From positions 62,001 through 126,000 of the forward strand of contig JAFAEM010000009.1 in NCBI GenBank assembly GCA_023424015.1: a stretch of DNA of 64,000 nucleotides. Reading direction: 5' to 3'. Shown piece by piece: positions 26,525-34,601 of the stretch. The DNA is from Bacteroidota bacterium. Its GTDB lineage: Bacteria; Bacteroidota; Bacteroidia; Chitinophagales; Chitinophagaceae. The number at the start of each line of letters is the position of its first letter. Position 1 is the stretch's first letter. The position numbers and the translations under genes were made by a program. A model generated the notes under the pieces. That model saw only the letters and a program-made list of their open reading frames with translations, was not told where the DNA came from and made no database searches.

Positions 26525-27099
26525 ATTCCTACTTCCTTCTTTTTTACTTCGGTTTGATCGGGTGCCAGGTTTTCCGCCACCCATAAAAATTCGCTCACGA
26601 AATTGTGGACCTTGTGGTGGAATAACTCGTCGAGCAATTTGCCATCGGCATCGAATTTTTTATCAACACCGGGCACGATCAGCAGATAGGGTGACGCGAT
26701 ACCAAACAAGGCGGCCACCAGGAGCAACATTTGCTGCGTAGCCCGCATACCACCCATGGCACCCGTCGACGCGGTCACGATACCAAACACTTTATGGTGT
26801 TGCTTGGGAAAATGATCGAGCAGGTTCTTCAGGGCAGGAGCGTAGCTGCCATTATACTCCGGCGACACCAATATAAAAGCATCTGCTGCAAAAACTCTCT
26901 CACTAAGGGGTTTCAGCGGGTCGGGTGTATTGGCTACGGAGGTAAATACCGATTCCATCTGTGGCAGATCCCACTCAGCCATATCGATCAGGCCTACTTT
27001 ATGGCTTGTATTTTCCTGCAGGTAGGTATGAAGGTGATAGGCTACTCTCCTGGTAATGCTTTTAACACGGGGGCTCCCGGACAAAATTTCTATTCGCAT
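26521..27099 (-). CDS. NAD(P)H-dependent FMN reductase
   Basis: 192 residues with the flavodoxin-like fold of FMN reductases: ILSGSPRVKSITRRV at the N-terminus binds phosphate, SPEYNGSYAPALKNLLDHF is the PEYNxSxPxxLKNxxD signature, and VTASTGAMGGMRATQQM is the loop over the flavin. The gene begins at 27099 on the minus strand and shares ATGA with the pirin gene downstream. Coupling suggests a pirin/quinone redox pair, as in NAD(P)H-quinone or azoreductase-pirin neighbourhoods; this link is inferred. Confidence 0.93.
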   Translation of the reverse strand: MRIEILSGSPRVKSITRRVAYHLHTYLQENTSHKVGLIDMAEWDLPQMESVFTSVANTPDPLKPLSERVFAADAFILVSPEYNGSYAPALKNLLDHFPKQHHKVFGIVTASTGAMGGMRATQQMLLLVAALFGIASPYLLIVPGVDKKFDADGKLLDELFHHKVHNFVSEFLWVAENLAPDQTEVKKKEVGI

Positions 27100-27289
27100 G
27101 ATCTTAGTTATAACAAAAATATTCTTTCAATGTTTAAACATCAAAATAACTGGTAATGAGGGATGTACTGATGACGTATGGCAAACAAAACAGAATTCTC
27201 ATCTTCATTTCGCAATAAGTTCATATTTATTAACCCTTTCATGAAAACTGGGGCGGTTTGCTTTAATTTCGGCCCATCAAAGATAGACA

Positions 27290-28315
27290 ATGATCAACCG
27301 CAGAAAATTTATCAGCACCGCTGCACTGGGTTCGGCAGCCATGATCACTTCGAAAATAGCCATGGCCGGCGATAGCGAAGCTTCCGTAAAAGGTAAACCG
27401 ATCGTTATTTCCACCTGGGATGCCGGGCTTGATGCCAATAAAGGCGCCTGGGAAATTCTTGGCAAAGGTGGCCGGGCCCTCGACGCGGTGGAACGTGGCG
27501 TAATGGTCACGGAAGCTTCAAGGAATTGCTGCGTGGGACTGGGCGCAAATCCTGATCGGGACGGCTATGTGACCCTTGACGCCTGCATCATGGATGAGGC
27601 TTTTAATTGCGGCAGCGTAGCTTTCCTGGAACGTATTAAGCACCCGATTTCTGTAGCGCGGCGCGTGATGGAAAAAACACCGCACGTGATGCTGGTGGGG
27701 AGCGGCGCGCAGCAATTTGCCATCGCTGAGGGTTTCCCGCTTGAGGAGCAGAAGCTTTCGCCGGATGCACAAAAAGCTTACGATGAATGGCTGAAAAAAT
27801 CAGAATATAAACCTGTCATAAATATAGAAAACCGGGGGCACGGTCCATTTGCGCCGTCCAGGCTGGAGTCGGGTGAATGGAACCACGACACGATCGGCAT
27901 GGTAGCCATGGACGCTGGCGGAAATTTAAGTGGTAGCTGTACCACCAGCGGTATGGGTTTCAAAATGAGAGGACGCCTGGGTGATTCACCCATCATCGGC
28001 GCGGGACTATATGTCGACAATGAAGTAGGTGCCTGCACCGCCACGGGCCAGGGTGAAGACGTGATCAGGGTCGCAGGCGCACATACAGTTATCGAACTGA
28101 TGCGTCAGGGTATGTCGCCTGAAAAGGCCTGCAAAAAAGCCATCGAACGCGTTGTAAAAATTAAAAAAGAAAAAGCAAAGGATATCCAGGTAGCTTTCCT
28201 GGCCCTGAATAAAAAAGGCCAGGCGGGTGCTTTCGCGATTCATAAAGGATTTACGTATGCCATTAAGACCAGCGAGCTTGAAAAGCTGGTGAAGGTTGGA
28301 AGCTGGTTTGCCTGA
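27290..28315 (+). CDS. N4-(beta-N-acetylglucosaminyl)-L-asparaginase family Ntn hydrolase
   Basis: The N-terminus has NRRKFIST followed by a hydrophobic stretch, a Tat-like signal ending around AMAGDS. Asparaginase-2 fold follows: PIVISTWDAGL, GRALDAVERG, and the autocleavage site WNHDTIGMVAMD with nucleophile Thr201, then SGMGFKMRGRLGDSPIIGAGLYVD and GACTATGQGED. It should release GlcNAc from asparagine-linked glycans, or act on beta-aspartyl peptides; the HDTIG form with RGRLGDSP favours the glycosylasparaginase branch. It heads a probable three-gene unit with cutC and the DUF486 gene. Confidence 0.9.
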   Translation: MINRRKFISTAALGSAAMITSKIAMAGDSEASVKGKPIVISTWDAGLDANKGAWEILGKGGRALDAVERGVMVTEASRNCCVGLGANPDRDGYVTLDACIMDEAFNCGSVAFLERIKHPISVARRVMEKTPHVMLVGSGAQQFAIAEGFPLEEQKLSPDAQKAYDEWLKKSEYKPVINIENRGHGPFAPSRLESGEWNHDTIGMVAMDAGGNLSGSCTTSGMGFKMRGRLGDSPIIGAGLYVDNEVGACTATGQGEDVIRVAGAHTVIELMRQGMSPEKACKKAIERVVKIKKEKAKDIQVAFLALNKKGQAGAFAIHKGFTYAIKTSELEKLVKVGSWFA

Positions 28316-28346
28316 TCATATCTTTTATTACGACTGAAGACATTCC

Positions 28347-29075
28347 ATGAAACACATCATCGAGATCGCCACATCAGATTTTTTGACGACCCAATCAGCC
28401 GTTGAAGGTGGCGCCGACAGGATCGAGCTTTGCGCCAACTTAGGTGAAGGCGGCACCACGGCTTCATATGGCCAGATTAAAAAATGCCGGGAAAGTTTTT
28501 CTCTTCCAATTTATCCCATCATCCGGCCGCGTGGTGGTGATTTTCTTTACAACGATGAAGAGTTTGAGATCATGCTGCATGATATAAGGCTTTGCAAAGA
28601 GCTAAAATGTGATGGAGTCGTGATCGGCCTTTTGAATGCAGATGGCAGCATCGATCATTCACGCACCGCCAGGCTGGTTGAGGCTGCCTATCCGATGGGT
28701 GTTACTTTCCATCGTGCATTTGATCGTTGCCGCGATCCTTTCGAAGCCCTTGAACAGATCATTGAAACGGGCTGCGAACGAATTTTAACTTCCGGACAGC
28801 AGCCAGTGGCGACCAGCGCGATCGAAATGATCGCCGCACTCAACAAGGCTGCCGATGATCGCATCATTATTATGCCCGGAAGCGGGGTGCGAAAAGAAAA
28901 CATTAAACAATTGGCGGAACAAACCGGTTGCCGGGAATTTCATTCTTCACTGCGGACCCAGGTACAGGGTAAAATGGATTTTATCCATCCCCATTTTGAA
29001 GGTTCCACCGAAAGTTATATGAATAATGCCATCGACCCGATAGAGGTTAAAGCACTTCGCCATGCATTAGGTTGA
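28347..29075 (+). CDS. cutC: CutC family protein
   Basis: 242 residues forming a TIM barrel: IEIATSDFLTTQSAVEGGADRIELCANLGEGG, IIRPRGGDFLYN, DGVVIGLLNADGSID, VTFHRAFDRCRDP and ILTSGQQ, MPGSGV, EFHSSLR. These are the classic CutC segments. The family was named for copper homeostasis but its biochemistry is unresolved. It starts 31 nt after the asparaginase stop. Confidence 0.95.
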   Translation: MKHIIEIATSDFLTTQSAVEGGADRIELCANLGEGGTTASYGQIKKCRESFSLPIYPIIRPRGGDFLYNDEEFEIMLHDIRLCKELKCDGVVIGLLNADGSIDHSRTARLVEAAYPMGVTFHRAFDRCRDPFEALEQIIETGCERILTSGQQPVATSAIEMIAALNKAADDRIIIMPGSGVRKENIKQLAEQTGCREFHSSLRTQVQGKMDFIHPHFEGSTESYMNNAIDPIEVKALRHALG

Positions 29076-29116
29076 TTTTTTATAGAGATTTACTTTAAAC
29101 TTTTCTGACATAATAT

Positions 29117-29455
29117 ATGCGCACCATTCTTCTTCTTGTTGCATCAAATGTGTTTATGACATTCGCGTGGTATTATCATCTTAAGCATGAGGGCTGGCCG
29201 TTGTGGAAAGCCATACTTATCAGCTGGATGATAGCCCTGGTTGAATACTGCCTGGCTGTACCCGCCAATCGCTATGGTCACAACAGCCAGTACAGCCTGT
29301 TTCAACTGAAGATGATACAGGAGGTAATTACGCTCGTGATATTCGGTGTCTTTGCCGTAGTGGTGATGAAGGAAGCTTTTCACTGGCGATACCTTGTCAG
29401 TTTCGCTTTTCTTTTGGGAGCAGCCTACTTTATGTTCACAAAAAGATTCGGCTGA
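29117..29455 (+). CDS. DMT-family DUF486 small membrane protein
   Basis: 112 residues with four hydrophobic segments: RTILLLVASNVFMTFAWYYHL, PLWKAILISWMIALVEYCLAVPAN, FQLKMIQEVITLVIFGVFAVVVM and YLVSFAFLLGAAYFMFT. The motifs AWYxHL, SWxIALxEYxLxVPANRxG and FQLKxIQEVITL identify the DUF486 branch of the drug/metabolite transporter superfamily. It follows cutC by 41 nt. The substrate is unknown. Its stop is 1 nt from that of the convergent small membrane gene. Confidence 0.93.
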   Translation: MRTILLLVASNVFMTFAWYYHLKHEGWPLWKAILISWMIALVEYCLAVPANRYGHNSQYSLFQLKMIQEVITLVIFGVFAVVVMKEAFHWRYLVSFAFLLGAAYFMFTKRFG

Positions 29456-29456
29456 T

Positions 29457-29729
29457 TTAATTGATGCGAACATTGGCGTCCGATTTCCGACTTTCGCTTT
29501 TTTGTTTCTGCCGGCGGATCAGGTCGGCCTTTACCTTGTGGATCAGGGCACTGCCGAGAAACAACAGACCGGCATTGATGGTAACGGCTGAAATAGCAGC
29601 CCAGAAGATCCAGTCCATTTTATATACATCGGTAAAAGCAGCATAGATAATTGCAGAAACACCGCCGGTCGTCAAAAAGAAGCCGATCAGCATATTCCGC
29701 AGGAATTTCTTCTCGTGTTTGTTACTCAT
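29457..29729 (-). CDS. Small two-helix membrane protein
   Basis: 90 residues: basic N-terminus (MSNKHEKKF), hydrophobic helices at about 13-30 and 41-60, and a long basic tail with KVKADLIRRQKQKSESRK. No family is recognised. The stop abuts the convergent DUF486 gene. The composition and clean ATG support a real gene, but there is no independent evidence of function. Confidence 0.6.
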   Translation of the reverse strand: MSNKHEKKFLRNMLIGFFLTTGGVSAIIYAAFTDVYKMDWIFWAAISAVTINAGLLFLGSALIHKVKADLIRRQKQKSESRKSDANVRIN

Positions 29730-29802
29730 GTCAATCGTTTTGGTAGCAGTGGCGGTAAAAGTAGGAGGAAAATATCAATTTGTTAATACCGGCACTGACG
29801 AA

Positions 29803-29832
29803 TTGTATTTAGGTCAGCTTTTTTTAGTTTTG
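29803..29832 (+). promoter_or_regulatory. Bacteroidetes-type promoter of the peroxiredoxin-like gene
   Basis: TTG at 29803-29805, a 19-bp spacer and TAGTTTTG at 29825-29832 match the TTG/TAnnTTTG consensus with ideal spacing. The ATG lies 18 bp further at 29851. Confidence 0.65.
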
Positions 29833-29850
29833 ATCAACTGAATCAACGAT

Positions 29851-30435
29851 ATGAAAAAGATCATTTTCCTTTCCCTGCTCATGTTTTCAGGCTTTGCAAT
29901 GATGGCCCAGGAAGCTCCTGAAGGCCTGTTTCTCAATTCCAAAGCTCCGGATTTCAGAGCAAAGGATCAAAATGGGAATATGGTCAGACTAAAAGACCTC
30001 CTGAAAAAGGGCAAGGTGGTGCTGGTATTTTACCGCGGTGAATGGTGCCCTTACTGCAACAGGAACCTGAAGAGACTTTCAGACTCCCTCCAGCTGATCA
30101 CGGAGAAAGGGGCAACTTTGATTGCCGTCACGCCTGAAAAGCCTGAAAGCGTTGCGAAGACCGTTGAAAAAACAAATGCACAATTCTCTATTCTCCACGA
30201 TGAAGAACTGAAGATCATGAAGGCTTATGAAGTAGAGTTTGAAGTGCCTGAAAACACCCTGAAGCGTTATCGTAATGGTGGGATAAAAATTGATGAGGTC
30301 AATGGAAAGAATGGCAACTATCTTCCCATACCCGCCACTTATGTCATCGATAAAGAGGGAAATATCACTTACCGGTTTTTTAACCAGGATTACAAAAAAC
30401 GACCTTCGGTAAAAGAGATTCTAGATCACCTTTGA
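29851..30435 (+). CDS. Exported peroxiredoxin-like AhpC/TSA family protein
   Basis: The signal peptide ends near AMMAQ; the mature domain is thioredoxin-like, with PDFRAKDQNGNMVRLKDL, VVLVFYRGEWCPYCNRNLK (Cys66 and Cys69, CPYC), and IAVTPEKPESV. The WCPYC motif with a preceding GEW places it in the AhpC/TSA-like peroxiredoxin group found in the bacterial envelope, and PATYVIDKEGNITYRF is the usual C-terminal strand. It would reduce peroxides or act as a thiol-disulphide enzyme in the periplasm. A hairpin (30423-30445) spans the stop codon. Confidence 0.86.
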   Translation: MKKIIFLSLLMFSGFAMMAQEAPEGLFLNSKAPDFRAKDQNGNMVRLKDLLKKGKVVLVFYRGEWCPYCNRNLKRLSDSLQLITEKGATLIAVTPEKPESVAKTVEKTNAQFSILHDEELKIMKAYEVEFEVPENTLKRYRNGGIKIDEVNGKNGNYLPIPATYVIDKEGNITYRFFNQDYKKRPSVKEILDHL

Positions 30436-30445
30436 TAGGTGATCT
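30423..30445 (+). terminator. Hairpin overlapping the stop of the peroxiredoxin-like gene
   Basis: AGATCACC, loop TTTGATA, GGTGATCT forms a perfect 8-bp stem containing the TGA stop at 30433-30435. Only ATTTA follows, so it is a weak terminator candidate between convergent genes. Confidence 0.4.
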
Positions 30446-30464
30446 ATTTACGACACCATATAAA

Positions 30465-31493
30465 TTATTCCCAGGCCAGCCTGGCGATCCTGCCATTACT
30501 GCCTGCAAGGAACACGGCCGTGCCGATCCTGGCGATCCGGCAAACGTGAAATCCTTCTGTACTGACCGATCTCCAGTTTTTACCTCCGTCTGATGAATAA
30601 TCGACGCCAGTCAAACCACAGGTGAGAACATCTTTTTTAGAAAGAAATTCGACACTGCTGCGATAGCCATTGGGTGGTGTTTTGGGAGCAAGCCAGGTCT
30701 TACCGCCATTATTGGAATAAAAACAATTTGAGGTAGTAAGGGTATCTGCGTTAAAATCGCCACCCACTATAATCATTCGCGATCCGGGCTTGCGAGGCAT
30801 ACCATTATCAAATATATCGATCGAATTGGCACCAGTTGTTTCTTTTCCCTGCAACAAAGGAAGATCGCTCACGCCCGTATTTTGAAACAGTCGCGATCGC
30901 CGACCACCACTTACCAGGAAATAGTCGCCATTAGTAAATAATTTAATATTACTTCCGCTCGCTGCAAAAAACGCTTCCCCGCTATCGATTCGCGTCTGGT
31001 TGTGTTGTGCCTGCAAAATTTCCCAGGTATTGCCGCTATTGTTTGTGGTCGCGATAAAGGCTTTCCCGTCGATCGGATCGCCCACCACGATACCGTTTTG
31101 ATTATTGGCAAAATCCATCGCATCAAGGAACATGCCCTTGGTCTTGTTTTCAAAAACCACCTTCCAGCTTTCGCCACCATCATTTGTTTTTAAAATATAG
31201 GCAGGTTCTCCAATGCCCATGATAAGTGCAGTGTTTGCGTCGAATGCTTCGATATCCCGGAAATCAGTTTTTTCAAAGCCGTTTACTTTCATCCATTTCC
31301 AGTTCTTGCCTCCATTGGTACTTTTTCCTACCGTACCATTGCTACCACTGACCCAGATTATATTATCATTGACCACGCTCAGACCCCGGAGACTGGTTTT
31401 GGTACCACTGGTCAATATCTCGACCGTGGGCTTTTGCGCTGAAATACAGGTGCTGCTAAAAATGGCAAAGAAAAGCAGAAAATAATTTCTCAT
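30465..31493 (-). CDS. Secreted Ycf48/BNR-repeat beta-propeller protein
   Basis: ATG 31493 (MRNYFLLFFAIFSSTCISAQ) gives a cleavable signal and 342 residues. Repeated Asp-box/BNR signatures appear, such as KSTNGGKNWKWM, KTNDGGESWKVV, TTNNSGNTWEIL, SNNGGKTWLAP and SSDGGKNWRSV, about one per 40-60 residues, as in sialidase-like or Ycf48-type propellers. No sialidase catalytic residues were recognised, so it is probably a binding protein or an oxidoreductase-like periplasmic factor. It is convergent with the peroxiredoxin-like gene and divergent from the repeat lipoprotein gene. Confidence 0.85.
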   Translation of the reverse strand: MRNYFLLFFAIFSSTCISAQKPTVEILTSGTKTSLRGLSVVNDNIIWVSGSNGTVGKSTNGGKNWKWMKVNGFEKTDFRDIEAFDANTALIMGIGEPAYILKTNDGGESWKVVFENKTKGMFLDAMDFANNQNGIVVGDPIDGKAFIATTNNSGNTWEILQAQHNQTRIDSGEAFFAASGSNIKLFTNGDYFLVSGGRRSRLFQNTGVSDLPLLQGKETTGANSIDIFDNGMPRKPGSRMIIVGGDFNADTLTTSNCFYSNNGGKTWLAPKTPPNGYRSSVEFLSKKDVLTCGLTGVDYSSDGGKNWRSVSTEGFHVCRIARIGTAVFLAGSNGRIARLAWE

Positions 31494-31578
31494 TGGCTGG
31501 ATATTAAACGCCAAGATAGCTTCTTCAGGCCGTATTTCATAAATATCCGGGGCGCTATAGAAGCTCATTAAAATATTA

Positions 31579-31586
31579 TATTTTTG
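31579..31586 (+). promoter_or_regulatory. Putative -7 box (TATTTTTG)
   Basis: TATTTTTG matches TAnnTTTG and lies 23 bp before the ATG of the 31610 lipoprotein gene; no clear -33 element was seen. Confidence 0.4.
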
Positions 31587-31609
31587 GCAGCCAAGTCACA
31601 TACTACTTT

Positions 31610-33064
31610 ATGAAAAAGATTATTTTATTCGTATCCCTTTGTGGACTCATTGTGTTATTGAATGCCTGCCAGAAAGAATTCAGCTACGAGATTGGCGGCA
31701 TATCGACCGGCTCACTGCTCGATGATGGCAGCGGTGAATGTCTCCCCAAATCTATACAGGGCATTTACGAAGTAGGTACTGAACTTTCTGTTAATGAGCA
31801 TTATATTGATGTCGAGGTGGAAGTTGCCAGTACAGGCGCGTACAGGGTCTATTCCGATACTGCAAACGGTATTTATTTCGAAGCAAAAGGTGTTTTTGCC
31901 GCAACGGGCAGGTCAACGGTGAGGCTGGCCGGTTATGGTATACCATTGAATGCAGGGATCCACCATTTCATCATCAGCTATGATACCACAGCGTGCCGGG
32001 TAGCGGTAAATGTACTGCCCAATGGCGCTGCTGACCCGGCTGAGTTTACCCTGGCTGGCGGACCTGCCACATGCCTGGATTTTGACCTGCAGGGAAGCTA
32101 TATCAAGGGAGTGGCTGTGTCAGGCAATAATAAGGTCGATATTAAAGTAAATGTAACTAAGATCGGAACCTATAATATCGCCACCAGTACGGTCAATGGG
32201 ATCAGTTTTACCGGTACTGGCGTACTGACATCCACAGGAGATCAAATCATAACATTGTCAGCACAGGGCACACCAGCAGATATAGTGGCCACTGAAATTC
32301 CCATAACTGCCGGTGCCAGTCAGTGTTCCCTTCCAATCGCGATCGTGGCGGGGGCCGAATTCACTATTAATTGTCAGTCGGCCGTAGTCATCGGCGATTA
32401 CGAAGAAGGAATTGCACTTGACGGAAACAACAGCATCGAAGTCGATGTGGATGTTACGGCAGCAGGACCTTACTCCATTTCAGGTTTTGTAAACGGTATG
32501 GGCTTTAGTGCAGTCGGTGATTTTGCCAGCACGGGCACTACAACAATTACTTTGGCTGGAAGCGGCACACCTACAGCAGATGGAAGTTTTGAACTGGACC
32601 TGCCTGGCAGTTCGTCTTGCCCGGTTGAGATCAACGTAGAACCCGGGGCCGTTGCTGCCGATCTTCAATGGAAATTCACCTCATCCGGCACTAATTATAG
32701 CGGCCCTACCGATGAGGCCGTGTTGACTTCTACATCAGGAGTAAATACGCTGGTGTTGTCAGGATCTGCAACCACAGGATTTGGTACCTGGAATGTAGTA
32801 TTGACTAATACGGGAGGGGCGATTGGTAACGGGACATACTCTGGAACGGCTACCAGTGGACGTTTTGCTGCATTCACTTACAGCGACGGCATCACAAACT
32901 GGATGTCATTTCCCGGATCGGGCACTTCACTGAGTGTGGTTGTTACAAATTATAATACCACGGAGAAGGTCATTGAAGGCACATTTAGCGGATCAACAAA
33001 AGACGCGATCAATGGGTCGGCTGCGACTATTGCAAGTGGCAGCTTCAAGGCCAAACTCCCCTGA
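31610..33064 (+). CDS. Lipoprotein with three Cys-bounded beta repeats
   Basis: Lipobox LLNAC (Cys20). Three repeats of about 90-100 residues (44-136, 155-247, 255-346) each start with a Cys and GxYxxG, then a strand like VDIKVNVTKIGTYNIATSTVNGISFTGTG, and LSAQGTP, and end in a Cys two strands later; Cys pairs 44/129, 155/239 and 255/337 could form a disulphide per repeat. The remaining ~135 residues are Gly/Thr-rich. The fold looks Ig-like, and repeats resemble those of the next gene. No function was recognised; a surface adhesin or polymer-binding protein is a guess. Confidence 0.7.
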   Translation: MKKIILFVSLCGLIVLLNACQKEFSYEIGGISTGSLLDDGSGECLPKSIQGIYEVGTELSVNEHYIDVEVEVASTGAYRVYSDTANGIYFEAKGVFAATGRSTVRLAGYGIPLNAGIHHFIISYDTTACRVAVNVLPNGAADPAEFTLAGGPATCLDFDLQGSYIKGVAVSGNNKVDIKVNVTKIGTYNIATSTVNGISFTGTGVLTSTGDQIITLSAQGTPADIVATEIPITAGASQCSLPIAIVAGAEFTINCQSAVVIGDYEEGIALDGNNSIEVDVDVTAAGPYSISGFVNGMGFSAVGDFASTGTTTITLAGSGTPTADGSFELDLPGSSSCPVEINVEPGAVAADLQWKFTSSGTNYSGPTDEAVLTSTSGVNTLVLSGSATTGFGTWNVVLTNTGGAIGNGTYSGTATSGRFAAFTYSDGITNWMSFPGSGTSLSVVVTNYNTTEKVIEGTFSGSTKDAINGSAATIASGSFKAKLP

Positions 33065-33212
33065 TAAAGTAATAAAGAGGGCTGGTTAGACATTAACACA
33101 CCGGGACGGACTGCCGCCTGGAAATGGCGATAAACAGCTTTTTTTATATCTGCCCGATAAAAGCAGCTTTAAGAAAATGCCTTAAATTTAAGGAACATTC
33201 AAACCTGCTTTT

Positions 33213-34589
33213 ATGAAAATACGTCTGATATTCCTCTTCTTTTCCGGGATCCTGATCTTCCTTTCTGCCTGTCAAAAAGAGCTTAGTATTGAGCTGAGTG
33301 GTTCCACTTCCTCGGGTACCCTGCAGGCCGACGGCACTGGAGAATGCTTACCAAAAACAATACAGGGAATTTATGAAAGCGGGAAGGTTTTAGATGCTGC
33401 AACAGATTTCATAGATATCCAGGTTAATGCGACAACCGTCGGCACTTACAGAATATATTCCGATACCGTTAATGGTGTTTTCTTTGAGGGAAAAGGTTCA
33501 ATTGCTACAGCAGGTCTGAATACCATAAGGCTTGCAGGAAACGGCACCCTTTTGAACGCGGGTGTCAGCCAGTTTACTATTAATTACTCCGGCACTACCT
33601 GCGTGGTGGCTATTATAGTTCAATCGCCAGGCGGCACTGGCAACGCGGAGTTTACCCTGGCAGGTGCTCCTGATGCATGCCAAACCCCTGTGATCGCTGG
33701 AGATTATGTGGTCGGCCAGGCCATGGTGCCGGCAAATACGGTTACCCTGACCGTGAATGTGACGGTTGGCGGTAATTACACCATCGCGACAACACCAAGC
33801 AATGGGATCACTTTCACTGCAAGTGGCAGTTTTGCCAATACAGGTACACAGACAATAACACTTACCGCGACTGGCACCCCTGCCGTCGCTTCAGCAACGA
33901 ATTTTTCATTAACGGGGGCGGCTAATTCATGTTTCTTTTCCATCGATGTAGCGGATGTGGCCATGTTTGATTATTTCCCTCTCACAGCCGGCAGCAACTG
34001 GAGTTACCAGTTTGACGATGTGGCTGATGATTCATTGCTGATCAGGTCAAAACCCGGCACGGTTGACCTGGGTGGTAATGCCTTCACGATATTTGAAGCC
34101 ACCGTCGATGAAGCCAACGACGGTTTCCAGGATATTTCCGCACACCGTAAATCGGGTGGAGATTATTTTACCTACCTGGATATTGGTCAGTTTTTTGGAT
34201 TTGATGACGACCAGCCTGCAGAGCTGATCTTTTTAAAAGATAATCTCGCGGCCGGGGGAACCTGGCAATCGCCCGGATTTACCGGCGATATAACAGACAC
34301 ATCAGGCACGCTTACTTTTACAGTTCGCTTTTCATACACCATTGCACAGAAAGATGTGAATGTTACTGTCAATGGTGTTGATTATCCCAATACGATTGTC
34401 GTGAATGAAAAATATGAATTGCAGAATGCAGGCAACTGGGTCGATGCCACACCACTGATCGGTTATTACAAATCTTATTATGCGCGGGGTGTGGGACTGA
34501 TCAAACAAGAATATTATTATGAAGACGGAAACGCAAATCCGGGCGATGTGATATTAACCCAGGATTTGCGTCGATATGTGATCTTATAG
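33213..34589 (+). CDS. Lipoprotein with two Cys-bounded repeats and a distinct C-terminal domain
   Basis: Paralogue of the preceding gene: lipobox LSAC (Cys20) then QKELSIE, and repeats at 45-137 and 156-246 with GIYESGKVL, VGTYRIYSDTVNGVFFEGKG, TIRLAGNGT and the paired Cys. Instead of a third repeat it has a ~200-residue domain beginning YFPLTAGSNWSYQFDD, with FGFDDDQPAEL and TVRFSYTIAQKDVNVTVNG. The same signal, same repeats and a 148-bp gap suggest duplication followed by C-terminal replacement. It ends 12 nt from the convergent aminopeptidase gene. Confidence 0.7.
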   Translation: MKIRLIFLFFSGILIFLSACQKELSIELSGSTSSGTLQADGTGECLPKTIQGIYESGKVLDAATDFIDIQVNATTVGTYRIYSDTVNGVFFEGKGSIATAGLNTIRLAGNGTLLNAGVSQFTINYSGTTCVVAIIVQSPGGTGNAEFTLAGAPDACQTPVIAGDYVVGQAMVPANTVTLTVNVTVGGNYTIATTPSNGITFTASGSFANTGTQTITLTATGTPAVASATNFSLTGAANSCFFSIDVADVAMFDYFPLTAGSNWSYQFDDVADDSLLIRSKPGTVDLGGNAFTIFEATVDEANDGFQDISAHRKSGGDYFTYLDIGQFFGFDDDQPAELIFLKDNLAAGGTWQSPGFTGDITDTSGTLTFTVRFSYTIAQKDVNVTVNGVDYPNTIVVNEKYELQNAGNWVDATPLIGYYKSYYARGVGLIKQEYYYEDGNANPGDVILTQDLRRYVIL

Positions 34590-34601
34590 GAATAAATCTG
34601 T

